A DNA stretch of 64,000 bases from NCBI RefSeq assembly GCF_022394535.1, contig NZ_CP089414.1:682001-746000 (forward strand). The letters are read 5' to 3'. Numbering within the stretch: position 1 is the first letter of the stretch; each line of letters opens with the position of its first letter. Shown here in pieces: positions 28,866 to 35,949 of the stretch. Source of the DNA: Dyella terrae. GTDB lineage: Bacteria; Pseudomonadota; Gammaproteobacteria; Xanthomonadales; Rhodanobacteraceae. The position numbers and the translations under genes are program-made. The notes below the pieces were generated by a model. It made no database searches. It saw only the letters and a program-made list of their open reading frames with translations, and had not been told where the DNA came from.

Positions 28866-28905
28866 CGTGACATCGGTAGCGCGATGATCCGCTACCGATG
28901 TCACG
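28866..28905. repeat. 16-bp perfect inverted repeat with 8-base loop
   Basis: Arms CGTGACATCGGTAGCG (28866-28881) and CGCTACCGATGTCACG (28890-28905), loop CGATGATC. No T-run follows, so it is unlikely to be a simple terminator. It lies just upstream of a small gene at the left side of the mobile-looking module and could be an operator, a recombinase site or an RNA hairpin. Confidence 0.75.
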
Positions 28906-28921
28906 CACGGGAGAAAGATGG

Positions 28922-29185
28922 ATGAGCTACGCCACCGACGATGCCGAGATGTCGAGCGCCCGCGAGATCCTCTACCTATGCCGAGGCAAGCTGCTAGGCG
29001 AGATCCGTCAGGAGGCATCGAGCAGCCAGCCCGATGCGCGGCGCGTGGCTGACCTGGAAGGCATGCTGGACCAGCTGCGTGACGACATCCGCGCCGTCCA
29101 GGCAGGTGACCGTGCGGTGATCACGCGTGCCCGCGTGCTCTACGGTCGGCTTGTGCGCGCATGGTGCGCACCGGCAGCGCACTGA
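28922..29185 (+). CDS. Small helical hypothetical protein of the mobile module
   Basis: An 87-residue, highly charged helical protein with heptad-like spacing (DLEGMLDQLRDDIRAVQ), no membrane segment and no recognised family. GGGAGAAAG lies 6-7 bases before the ATG at 28922. It lies between the 16-bp inverted repeat and the 11-bp tandem array. Its position next to repeat arrays and a primase gene suggests a replication or partition accessory role; this is inference only. Confidence 0.6.
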   Translation: MSYATDDAEMSSAREILYLCRGKLLGEIRQEASSSQPDARRVADLEGMLDQLRDDIRAVQAGDRAVITRARVLYGRLVRAWCAPAAH

Positions 29186-29191
29186 CTAGTT

Positions 29192-29289
29192 GCATCATCG
29201 CTGCATCATTTTTGCCGCATATCTGCATCACGATGCGTCATTCTCGCATCATCGTTGCAGCAATATCGCATCATCCGTGCATCACGCCG
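29192..29289. repeat. Iteron-like array: nine ~11-bp units, consensus GCATCAT
   Basis: Units begin at 29192, 29203, 29214, 29225, 29235, 29246, 29257, 29268 and 29279, a spacing of 11 bases with one of 10. Five units begin GCATCAT, GCATCAC or similar exactly; 29214 (GCCGCAT), 29235 (GCGTCAT) and 29257 (GCAGCAA) are degenerate. Helical phasing puts all units on one DNA face, as in plasmid iterons. T-rich DNA follows around 29342-29372. Confidence 0.8.
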
Positions 29290-29306
29290 TGGCCCGCTGG
29301 GCCACG
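29288..29306. repeat. Short perfect inverted repeat after the 11-bp array
   Basis: CGTGGCCC/GGGCCACG with loop GCT, overlapping the end of the ninth array unit. A T-rich run follows some 35 bases later. It may be part of an origin-like structure. Confidence 0.6.
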
Positions 29307-29550
29307 TGATCGTGTCTGACCTTCTTGGCGTGTGCGTGGCGGCTTTTTTTGGGTGTTTTGGGCCGATTTTTGCCCTTAACTCTTAAGCCGATCCGCCATA
29401 CACCATACGCACCTCTGCGGGTGCGCCAAGTGCCTGATCGCGCGGCATATATGCAGAAATGATGCACGACGCGATGTTTACACGGCTTATACACGACACC
29501 CCGCAAAGCCTTATCTGACGCCATTTCGGTGTAAACATGCGTTATACAGC

Positions 29551-29610
29551 CCGTCCGCGAACATGCGCGACTATGCGCGAACATCTGCGACTGTATGCGA
29601 CGACGTGCGA
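29551..29610. repeat. Second phased array: six 10-bp units ending GCGA
   Basis: Six consecutive 10-base blocks each end in GCGA: the second to fourth read ACATGCGCGA, CTATGCGCGA, ACATCTGCGA. The period is exactly 10 bases, different from the 11-base array about 260 bases upstream. Between the arrays an 8-bp inverted repeat (GTTTACAC 29476-29483, GTGTAAAC 29529-29536) is also present. No gene is supported between 29186 and 29801; the stretch looks like a non-coding control or replication region. Confidence 0.7.
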
Positions 29611-29680
29611 TCGGTCGCCGGATCGCGCATCGGCGCACGTTGTCGCGGATGAGCGCAAAGGAACAGACGGCAAGATGTGT

Positions 29681-29709
29681 CATGTGGGCCCACAAAGTGG
29701 CCCCACATG
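29681..29709. repeat. Strong hairpin with AAA loop
   Basis: CATGTGGG pairs with CCCACATG, then one mismatch, then CCAC/GTGG closing an AAA loop. It belongs to the non-coding region with the repeat arrays. It could be a single-strand initiation site or an origin hairpin; no function is shown. Confidence 0.55.
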
Positions 29710-29801
29710 ACCGGGCCTTACTCGCGCTGCGCACTCGACGGAAAGCACGCACGGCAAGGCGCACGGCGCAGCCGTGGCCACGCGAAGGCTGAGAGGGAAG
29801 G

Positions 29802-30035
29802 TCAGTCGCGCGTATCGAGTAGGGCGCGGCGGGTCACGTCCACGTTGTGGCGTTGCCGCTGCCAAGCGCGTTGCTCGGCAATCAGGGCGGCCAGGCGCTC
29901 GGCATCAGGGTACGGCTTGGCCTTCTCGGCCTGGACGAGCAAGCGAAGTTCACCAGCTCGCATCGCCCAGCGTGTCTTGTGCAGGTAAGCGAGGTTGCGC
30001 TCGCCAAGCCGGCGGTCCAGGTCATCACTCGACAT
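29802..30035 (-). CDS. Small hypothetical protein of the mobile module
   Basis: A 77-residue, Arg-rich helical protein (LDRRLGERNLAYLHKTRWAM, then AERLAALIAEQRAWQRQRHN). No family recognised. A strong ribosome site, GGAGGAACC, precedes the ATG at 30035. The gene starts about 50 bases after the terminator of the XRE gene and reads toward the repeat arrays. Charge and helicity suggest a nucleic-acid-associated accessory protein; this is inference. Confidence 0.65.
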   Translation of the reverse strand: MSSDDLDRRLGERNLAYLHKTRWAMRAGELRLLVQAEKAKPYPDAERLAALIAEQRAWQRQRHNVDVTRRALLDTRD

Positions 30036-30083
30036 GGTGGTGGTTCCTCCCGGATGACGTGCCGGTGAGATGGTCTTTATCTT

Positions 30084-30130
30084 AAAAGAAAACCCACCGC
30101 TCAGGCCGCTGTCGCGGCCCGTGCGGTGGG
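30084..30130 (-). terminator. Rho-independent terminator of the XRE gene
   Basis: On the minus strand a stem CCCACCGC/GCGGTGGG (30123-30130 with 30093-30100) encloses an inner stem GGCCGC/GCGGCC and is followed by TTTTCTTTT. It is a clear intrinsic terminator about 160 bases after the XRE stop codon. Confidence 0.85.
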
Positions 30131-30287
30131 CTCTATGCGATGCCTGCCCGTGGGCGGATCGTTATCGTCTAGCCGCTCATCGACCCGACACGGACGTTTT
30201 CAGTGTACTGAAAGGCCGCGAGTGGGATGGAGCTAGTGCAGGATAGGCAAACACCGGTAAAGGTATATAACTCGGCGCCTTTGCCGC

Positions 30288-30683
30288 TTAGCGGCCCGCC
30301 TGAGCCAGCATGGAATCGAGCACTTCCGTGATGAGGCGCTGCTTGGCTTTAGGTAACTGACTGACCAGCTCCAACTGCCGTTGTAGTTTGGGAGCAGGGC
30401 CACGCTTGCCCGTTGTCTTTGCCGAGGCGCTACCGAGCAAGTCTTCCATGGCGACATCCAACGCCTTCGCCACCATCGTCAGCGTCTCCACGCCGATGCG
30501 CACGGTGCCGCCCTCGTAGTGGGCCAGGGTCTGCTGAGCAATGCCCAAGGCCTTGGCCAACTCGACCTGCGTGATGCCGCGCGCTTTGCGGTGCTCGGCG
30601 ATGCGTTGGCCTAGTTGTTCGTAAAAGGCGCGGTCAGCGGCGGCCATGAGGGTATCTGGCAGAAAGGACGTGCTGGCGAGCAT
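30288..30683 (-). CDS. XRE family helix-turn-helix regulator
   Basis: A 131-residue cytoplasmic regulator. The HTH_XRE domain covers about residues 22-82 (QRIAEHRKARGITQVELAKA, LGIAQQTLAHYEGG, LTMVAKALDVAMEDLL), followed by a basic linker and a helical tail. GAGGA lies 8-9 bases before the start at 30683; an in-frame ATG 36 bases downstream is possible. It is divergent from the primase-helicase gene and most likely controls it through the short inverted repeat in the shared promoter, as a phage- or plasmid-type repressor would. Its own transcript ends at a strong terminator (30084-30130). Confidence 0.88.
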   Translation of the reverse strand: MLASTSFLPDTLMAAADRAFYEQLGQRIAEHRKARGITQVELAKALGIAQQTLAHYEGGTVRIGVETLTMVAKALDVAMEDLLGSASAKTTGKRGPAPKLQRQLELVSQLPKAKQRLITEVLDSMLAQAGR

Positions 30684-30707
30684 AGGCGGTGATCCTCGGG
30701 TGACGAG

Positions 30708-30736
30708 TTGACAATACTCGTATTACGGGTACTCTG
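30708..30736 (+). promoter_or_regulatory. Promoter and operator between the XRE and primase genes
   Basis: TTGACA at 30708-30713, with TACTCT at 30730-30735 after 16 bases, fits a plus-strand promoter for the primase gene. The spacer contains AATAC-TC-GTATT (30713-30724), a perfect inverted repeat suited to binding by an XRE dimer. Confidence 0.5.
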
Positions 30737-30796
30737 CCAGCGAGTTATTTTTCTCCCAACCCCCTTGACAGGTTTTTCGGCCGGAGGCCGTTTTTG

Positions 30797-33700
30797 ATGG
30801 CCCGTATTCCCGAACACGAGATCGAGCAGCTCAAACGCGAGGTGTCACTGGTTCGGTTGATCGAGGCCGATGGGATCGCCCTAGCCAAGCAGGGCAAGGA
30901 CTATGCGGGTCTGTGCCCGTTCCACGAGGAGGCGACGCCCTCGCTGATCGTGACGCCAACCAAGAACCTGTATCACTGCTTTGGCTGCAATGCGGCCGGC
31001 GGCCCGATCGACTGGGTGATGCAGCGCCGTGGCGTGAGCTTCCGGCACGCCGTCGAGCTGTTGCGCGAGGGTCTTCCTTTAGCCGCCGGGGTGGAGGCGG
31101 CACCCGTGTCACGTTCGACCGTGCGCACGCTGACCGCGCCGCTGGCCACGGACACCGAGGATGCCGAAGCCCTGCAGCGTGTGGTCGGTTTTTATCACCA
31201 GACCTTGAAGGGCAGCGAGGACGCCCTGGCGTACCTGACGGCGCGCGGCCTCAATCACCCGGAATTGATCGATCATTTTCAGCTCGGCTACGCCAACCGC
31301 ACCCTGGCCTATCGCTTGCCGGAAAAGAACCGCAGCGCCGGCGCGGCGATGCGTACGCAGCTGCAACGGCTGGGCATCCTTCGCGAGAGCGGGCACGAGC
31401 ACTTCAACGGCTCGCTGGTCGTGCCGGTGTTCGACGCGACGGGGCGCGTGGTGGAGCTGTACGGTCGCAAGCTGCTGGACAACCTGCGTGCGGGCACGCC
31501 CAAGCACCTGTATTTGCCCGGCCCACATGCCGGTGTGTGGAACGCCGCCGCACTGACGTCCTCGCGCGAGATCATCCTATGCGAGGCACTGATCGACGCG
31601 ATGACGTTCTGGTGTGCCGGTTATCGTCACGTCACCGCCGCCTACGGCGTGCACGGCTTCACCGACGAGATGCTGGCCGCGTTTCAGCAACACCGGGTCG
31701 AGCGGGTGATGATCGCCTACGACCGCGACGACGCCGGCAACCAGTCCGCCGAGGCCCTCGCGGAAAAGCTCATGGCTGTCGGCATCGACTGCTATCGGGT
31801 GCTGTTTCCGAAGGGCATGGATGCAAACGCGTACGCGTTGCGCGTGCAGCCGGCCGGTCGCAGTCTGGGCTTGGCGTTGCGCCAGGCCGAATGGATGGGC
31901 AAGGGGCGTGCGCCGACGCGGCCGCGCGTGCTCAATGCCGCCATTGATCTGCCGTCCGCTGTGATCGAGGAAGGCCATGACGCGGCGGCACCGACCGTCG
32001 AGGCCGAGCCGGCAACCGAGGCCGTGTTACCGGCCTCACCACTGCCCGACGCGCCGACGTCCGCGACGCCGGCCTATCAGGTCGTCGGTGAGGAAATGCG
32101 CCTGTTGCTGGGCGACCGTTTTTACCGCGTGCGTGGCCTGCCCACGAAACCGCTGCCCGAGCAGCTGAAGGTGAATCTGCTGGTCAAAGACCCGGCCAGC
32201 GAGGGCTATTACGTCGATACGGTGGACCTCTACAGCGCGCGGCAACGCCAGGTGTTCGGCAAGCAAGCCAGCCTGGAAGTGGGCGCGAGCGAGGAGGCGA
32301 TCAAGAAGGATCTGGGTCAGCTGATTCTCGCGCTGGAAGGCTGGCAAGAGCAGCAACTCGTGCAGGCCCGCCAAGCCCAAGCGCAGGCCACGCTGAGCGA
32401 CACCGATCGCGCCGCCGCGCTGGAGCTGCTGCAAACGCCGGACCTGATGGATCGCGTGCTGACCGATTTTTCCCGCTGCGGCGTGGTGGGTGAAGCGGTG
32501 AACAAGCAGGTCGTCTATTTAGCCGCTGTTTCGCGCAAGCTCGATCGTCCGTTGGCCGTGATGGTGCAAAGCTCCAGCGCCGCCGGCAAGTCGTCGCTGA
32601 TGGATGCGGTGCTGCGTTTCGTGCCGCCGGAAGAACGCGTGCAGTACAGCGCGATGACCGGGCAAAGCCTGTTCTATCTGGGCGACAAGGATCTGCGCCA
32701 TAAGATCCTGGCGATCAGCGAGGAGGAGGGCGCCAGTCAGGCCAGCTATGCGCTGAAACTGCTGCAGTCCGAAGGCGAAGTATCGATAGCCAGCACCGGC
32801 AAGAACGCCCAGACAGGCCAGCTGGAAACCCAGGAATACCGTGTCGAAGGCCCGGTGATGCTGTTCAGCACCACCACCGCGATCGACCTGGACGAAGAGC
32901 TGTTGAACCGCTGCCTCGTGCTCAGCGTGGACGAATCGCGCGAGCAGACCCAGGCCATCCATGCGCAACAGCGCCTGCGCCGCACGCTCGATGGCCTGAG
33001 GGCCAGCGAAGACAAGGCCCGACTCACCGCGCTGCACCAGAACGCGCAGCGCTTGCTGCGCCCGCTGAAAGTGGTCAATCCGTACGCCGAACGGCTGACC
33101 TTTCTCAGCGACAAGACCCGCATGCGCCGCGACCACGAGAAATACCTGGCCCTGATCGACGCCATCGCCTTGCTGCACCAGTGCCAGCGCGAGGTGAAGC
33201 GCGAGAGTTATCACGGCGCCGTCATCGAGTACGTCGAGGTGAGCGTGGCCGACATCGCCCTGGCCAACCGACTTGCCCACGCGGTGCTGGGCAGCACGCT
33301 GGACGAGCTGCCGCCGCAAACGCGGCGCCTGCTGGGCTTGCTCACCGCATGGGTGCGCAGCGAAGCAGCGCAGCAGGGCTGCGCGCCGTCCGCGTTGCGT
33401 TTCACGCGCAAACAGGTGCGTGATGTGACGGGCTGGGGACAAACCCAGCTCAAGGTCCATCTGGGCCGCCTGGAAGACATGGAATACCTCGCCGTGCATC
33501 GCCAGCCCTTCGGCAAGGGGATCGCCTACGAGCTGCGTTTTGATGGCGAGGTAGCCAGCGATGCGCCGCACCTGATGGGCCTGATCGATGCAGCCACCTT
33601 GTACGCCTACGACGACGAAAAGTCGGGAGCAACGGATGCATGGTCGGGGTCGGATCGGCCCGCTGTCGGCACGGCATCGGCCATGGATCGGTCACCTGAC

Positions 33701-33835
33701 ATCACGGCGCAGGTCAATGACAGCGCCGTTTTTGCCACACCGTCGATGCAATCGCTGGAAACTGCACGTCCGGGCACGCGCCGCACATCGCATCGTAGTG
33801 ATGGGGCTTCTTCTTTAGCTGCTGTGCCGGCGTGA
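30797..33835 (+). CDS. CHC2 zinc-finger primase with Toprim and helicase-like domains
   Basis: A 1012-residue replication protein. The N-terminal DnaG-type zinc finger has C40, H43, C61 and C64 (LCPFHEE...YHCFGCNAAGG). A DnaG-like core follows, then a Toprim domain (ILCEALIDAM near residue 263, DRDDAGNQSAEAL near 310). An acidic/Pro linker leads to a C-terminal ATPase with P-loop SSSAAGKSSLMD near residue 591 and the Walker-B-like ILAISEEEG. A winged-helix-like tail contains KQVRDVTGWGQTQLKVHLGR. This layout resembles plasmid, phage or satellite primase-helicases. The ATG at 30797 is preferred (GGAGG 10 bases upstream). Four bases separate its stop from the recombinase start, so the two are cotranscribed. 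It is probably the replicative engine of a mobile element. Confidence 0.88.
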   Translation: MARIPEHEIEQLKREVSLVRLIEADGIALAKQGKDYAGLCPFHEEATPSLIVTPTKNLYHCFGCNAAGGPIDWVMQRRGVSFRHAVELLREGLPLAAGVEAAPVSRSTVRTLTAPLATDTEDAEALQRVVGFYHQTLKGSEDALAYLTARGLNHPELIDHFQLGYANRTLAYRLPEKNRSAGAAMRTQLQRLGILRESGHEHFNGSLVVPVFDATGRVVELYGRKLLDNLRAGTPKHLYLPGPHAGVWNAAALTSSREIILCEALIDAMTFWCAGYRHVTAAYGVHGFTDEMLAAFQQHRVERVMIAYDRDDAGNQSAEALAEKLMAVGIDCYRVLFPKGMDANAYALRVQPAGRSLGLALRQAEWMGKGRAPTRPRVLNAAIDLPSAVIEEGHDAAAPTVEAEPATEAVLPASPLPDAPTSATPAYQVVGEEMRLLLGDRFYRVRGLPTKPLPEQLKVNLLVKDPASEGYYVDTVDLYSARQRQVFGKQASLEVGASEEAIKKDLGQLILALEGWQEQQLVQARQAQAQATLSDTDRAAALELLQTPDLMDRVLTDFSRCGVVGEAVNKQVVYLAAVSRKLDRPLAVMVQSSSAAGKSSLMDAVLRFVPPEERVQYSAMTGQSLFYLGDKDLRHKILAISEEEGASQASYALKLLQSEGEVSIASTGKNAQTGQLETQEYRVEGPVMLFSTTTAIDLDEELLNRCLVLSVDESREQTQAIHAQQRLRRTLDGLRASEDKARLTALHQNAQRLLRPLKVVNPYAERLTFLSDKTRMRRDHEKYLALIDAIALLHQCQREVKRESYHGAVIEYVEVSVADIALANRLAHAVLGSTLDELPPQTRRLLGLLTAWVRSEAAQQGCAPSALRFTRKQVRDVTGWGQTQLKVHLGRLEDMEYLAVHRQPFGKGIAYELRFDGEVASDAPHLMGLIDAATLYAYDDEKSGATDAWSGSDRPAVGTASAMDRSPDITAQVNDSAVFATPSMQSLETARPGTRRTSHRSDGASSLAAVPA

Positions 33836-33839
33836 TCCG

Positions 33840-34949
33840 ATGGCTCGCCGCACCGCGCGCCGCTCGCGTTTCCTGACGCCGGTCGGCAACCCCGCCGATC
33901 CCGAGGGCTTGTTCGCTTACCTGCAGCGCTACCTGGAACACCTCGGGATCAAGGGCTACACCGAAGCCGGTATCCACAACACCGAGCGCTACGTACGCGC
34001 ATTCATTCGATGGTGTGAACCCCGTGCGCTGACACGGCCCACCGAAATCACCAAGCCGATCATCGAGCGCTACCAGCGGCATTTGTTCTATCACCGCAAG
34101 GACAACGGCGAGCCGCTCAGCGTGTTCAGTCAGCGCAGCGCCTTGGTGCCGCTGCGTGGGTTTTTTCGCTGGCTGACCAAGCAAAATTACCTGCTCTACA
34201 ACCCGGCCAGCGACCTGGAATTGCCGCGCTTGAAGCGCGTGTTGCCGCGGCACGTGCTGACCGAGGCGGAAGCCGAGCGGGTGCTAGCACTGGCCGATGT
34301 GCGCACACCGATCGGTATTCGCGACCGGGCGATGATGGAGGTGCTGTATTCCACCGGCTTGCGCCGCATGGAGCTGGCCAACCTGCGCGTGTACGAGATC
34401 GATCGGGCACGCGGCCTGGTGTTCGTCAACCAAGGCAAATGGCAGAAGGATCGCTGGGTGCCGGTGGGCGAGCGGGCGATGGCATGGGTGCAAACGTATC
34501 TCGACCAGGTGCGCCCGCAGATCGTGATGCCGCCGGACGACGGCACGTTGTTCCTGACGCGTGCCGGTGTGCCGTTCAACGAAGCGTGGCTCTCCACCAC
34601 GGTTTCGGCGTACGTGCAGAAGGCCAACCTGGGCAAGCAGGGCGGTTGCCATTTGTTCCGGCACACCATGGCCACGCTGATGTTGGAGAACGGCGCCGAT
34701 ATCCGTTTTATCCAGGCCATGCTCGGCCACGCCGACCTCAAATCGACACAGATCTACACCCACGTCGCGGTCACGCAACTGAAGGCCATCCACGAGGCCA
34801 CGCACCCGGCCAAGTCGCGCCGCGCGGCGGCGAAGGGCACCGGCGAGCCGGCCACCGCCAATGAGCTGTTCGCCGCGCTTGAGGCCGAGGCGGACGAAGA
34901 AGGCTTGAGGCGGACGAAGAAGGCTGAGGGCGGGGTGGCGTCCGGTTGA
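33840..34949 (+). CDS. Tyrosine recombinase/integrase (XerC/D-like)
   Basis: A 369-residue site-specific recombinase. The N-terminal SAM-like core-binding domain (about residues 22-125) has YLEHLGIKGYTEAGIHNTER and ALVPLRGFFRWL. The catalytic domain shows R175 (YSTGLRRMEL), H271 and R274 (HLFRHT), H297 (LGHADL) and the nucleophile Y306 (QIYTHV). All catalytic residues are present, so it is probably active. The tail of about 60 residues is rich in Ala, Glu and Lys and carries a short tandem repeat (EEGLRRTKKAE region; GAGGCGGACGAAGAAGGC duplicated around 34887-34922). It directly follows the primase-helicase gene. It probably moves or resolves the element; its target site is unknown. Confidence 0.92.
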   Translation: MARRTARRSRFLTPVGNPADPEGLFAYLQRYLEHLGIKGYTEAGIHNTERYVRAFIRWCEPRALTRPTEITKPIIERYQRHLFYHRKDNGEPLSVFSQRSALVPLRGFFRWLTKQNYLLYNPASDLELPRLKRVLPRHVLTEAEAERVLALADVRTPIGIRDRAMMEVLYSTGLRRMELANLRVYEIDRARGLVFVNQGKWQKDRWVPVGERAMAWVQTYLDQVRPQIVMPPDDGTLFLTRAGVPFNEAWLSTTVSAYVQKANLGKQGGCHLFRHTMATLMLENGADIRFIQAMLGHADLKSTQIYTHVAVTQLKAIHEATHPAKSRRAAAKGTGEPATANELFAALEAEADEEGLRRTKKAEGGVASG

Positions 34950-34974
34950 CCGTGTGTGTACAATGTGTATACAC
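34946..34974 (+). promoter_or_regulatory. Promoter with perfect GTGTATACAC palindrome before the toxin-antitoxin pair
   Basis: TTGACC (34946-34951) and TATACA (34968-34973), 16 bases apart, form a plausible promoter. A perfect 10-bp palindrome, GTGTATACAC (34965-34974), covers the -10, and a related half (GTGTGTACA) lies just upstream. Ribbon-helix-helix antitoxins usually repress their own operon at such sites. Confidence 0.6.
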
Positions 34975-34988
34975 AGAGGTATGCCGCC

Positions 34989-35264
34989 ATGACCACCGTT
35001 GCTCGCCAAACCACCATCAACCTGCGCGCCCAGGCGCCGCAGCGCAGCCTGATCGACCAGGCGGCCCGTGTTGCCGGCAAGAGCCGCACGGACTTCATGC
35101 TGGAAGCAGCTTGCGAGAAGGCCCAGCAGGTGTTGCTGGACCAGACCGTGTTTGCCCTGGATGCGACACGCTTCAAGCGCTTCCAGGCGCTGCTCGATGC
35201 GCCCGTGGCGCACGGTGCGGCTCTGCGCAAGCTGCTGCGCCGGCAGGCGCCGTGGGAGGCGTGA
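34989..35264 (+). CDS. DUF1778 ribbon-helix-helix antitoxin
   Basis: A 91-residue TacA/AtaR-type antitoxin. The N-terminal RHH domain (TINLRAQAPQRSLIDQAARV, AGKSRTDFMLEAA) binds operator DNA; the C-terminal tail (DATRFKRFQALLDAP) wraps and neutralises the GNAT toxin. The ATG at 34989 follows AGAGG by about 10 bases and gives the standard length; an upstream start at 34956 would lie inside the operator. The stop overlaps the toxin start (GTGA), so translation is coupled. Confidence 0.9.
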   Translation: MTTVARQTTINLRAQAPQRSLIDQAARVAGKSRTDFMLEAACEKAQQVLLDQTVFALDATRFKRFQALLDAPVAHGAALRKLLRRQAPWEA

Positions 35265-35761
35265 AGCGACCGCCGCTCCGGGCGCCGGCGCCACTGGCCG
35301 ATGCCCATCGGTTGGACGACTTCCGGTGCACCGAGCCGGCGCTGGAAACTTGGCTGAAACAGCGGGCCCGACGTAACCAACTGGACGGTGCTTCGCGCTG
35401 CTACGTAGTGTGTGCCGGCGAGGACGTGGTGGGTTACTACGCCTTGGCTGCCGGCGCCGTCTCGCATGAACAGGCCCCGGGCAACGTCCGCCGCAACATG
35501 CCCGATCCGATCCCGGTGATCGTGCTGGGGCGGCTCGCGGTGCACGCGGACTGGTCGGGCCAGGGCATCGGCGCCGGGCTCCTCAAGGATGCCGTGCTGC
35601 GCGCCCTGAGGCTGTCGCAGGAGATGGGCATCCGCGCGCTGCTGTGCCATGCCATCAACGAAGACGCCAAGCGGTTTTACCTGCATCACGGCTTCGTCGT
35701 GTCACCGATCGAACCGCTGACGGTGATGCTGAACCTGGCGAAGGTGCCGACGATCGACTGA
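35261..35761 (+). CDS. GNAT acetyltransferase toxin (TacT/AtaT-like)
   Basis: A 166-residue GNAT protein of the toxin group paired with DUF1778 antitoxins. It probably blocks translation by acetylating the amino group of charged aminoacyl-tRNA; the tRNA preference cannot be read from sequence. It contains CTEPALETWLKQRARRNQ, VVGYYALAAGAVSHE, the acetyl-CoA loop motif AVHADWSGQGIGAGLL, and NEDAKRFYLHHGF before the final strand. The GTG at 35261 overlaps the antitoxin stop. As the last gene of the mobile module, followed by a strong terminator, it may act as an addiction system that stabilises the module. Confidence 0.9.
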   Translation: MKRPPLRAPAPLADAHRLDDFRCTEPALETWLKQRARRNQLDGASRCYVVCAGEDVVGYYALAAGAVSHEQAPGNVRRNMPDPIPVIVLGRLAVHADWSGQGIGAGLLKDAVLRALRLSQEMGIRALLCHAINEDAKRFYLHHGFVVSPIEPLTVMLNLAKVPTID

Positions 35762-35812
35762 TCCATCGGTGCACATTCTTGGCGATCGCTGGGGGGCAAA
35801 AAACGCACGTCG

Positions 35813-35842
35813 GGGGTGGCGAGTTTTCGCCACCCCTTTTTT
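35813..35842 (+). terminator. Rho-independent terminator after the GNAT toxin
   Basis: Stem GGGGTGGCG/CGCCACCCC with loop AGTTTT, followed by six T. It insulates the mobile module from the orphan toxin tip downstream. The 80 bases between it and the junction repeat at 35922 hold nothing I can identify. Confidence 0.9.
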
Positions 35843-35921
35843 GCGCGTTCCGCCTTGCCTAACGTCTTGCTGCCACGACGAAAAATCGCGCCGCATTGAG
35901 CGAACACACGTCAGTCGATTC

Positions 35922-35949
35922 CGTTTGGGAATGCGTTGGGGAATGCCGC
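35922..35949. repeat. 28-bp core/tip junction repeat, copy 2
   Basis: Identical to 26937-26964 and in the same codon phase (TTT at 35924 matches the codon start at 26939). It marks the exact left edge of the displaced toxin tip. No similarity to the RHS core is seen upstream of it. Confidence 0.9.

Noticed and set aside
29192..29610. CRISPR array
   Set aside because: The units are 10-11 bp with no spacers and no cas genes nearby; they are phased tandem repeats, not CRISPR.
29282..29764. A 160-codon minus-strand frame across the repeat-array region
   Set aside because: Its protein is Arg/His/Cys-rich and follows the DNA repeats; the direct tandem periodicity explains the region better than coding.
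32519..33571. A 350-codon minus-strand frame opposite the primase-helicase gene
   Set aside because: Composition (His/Gln/Ala/Arg-rich) is typical of the shadow of a GC-rich gene; the plus-strand frame has clear motifs throughout.
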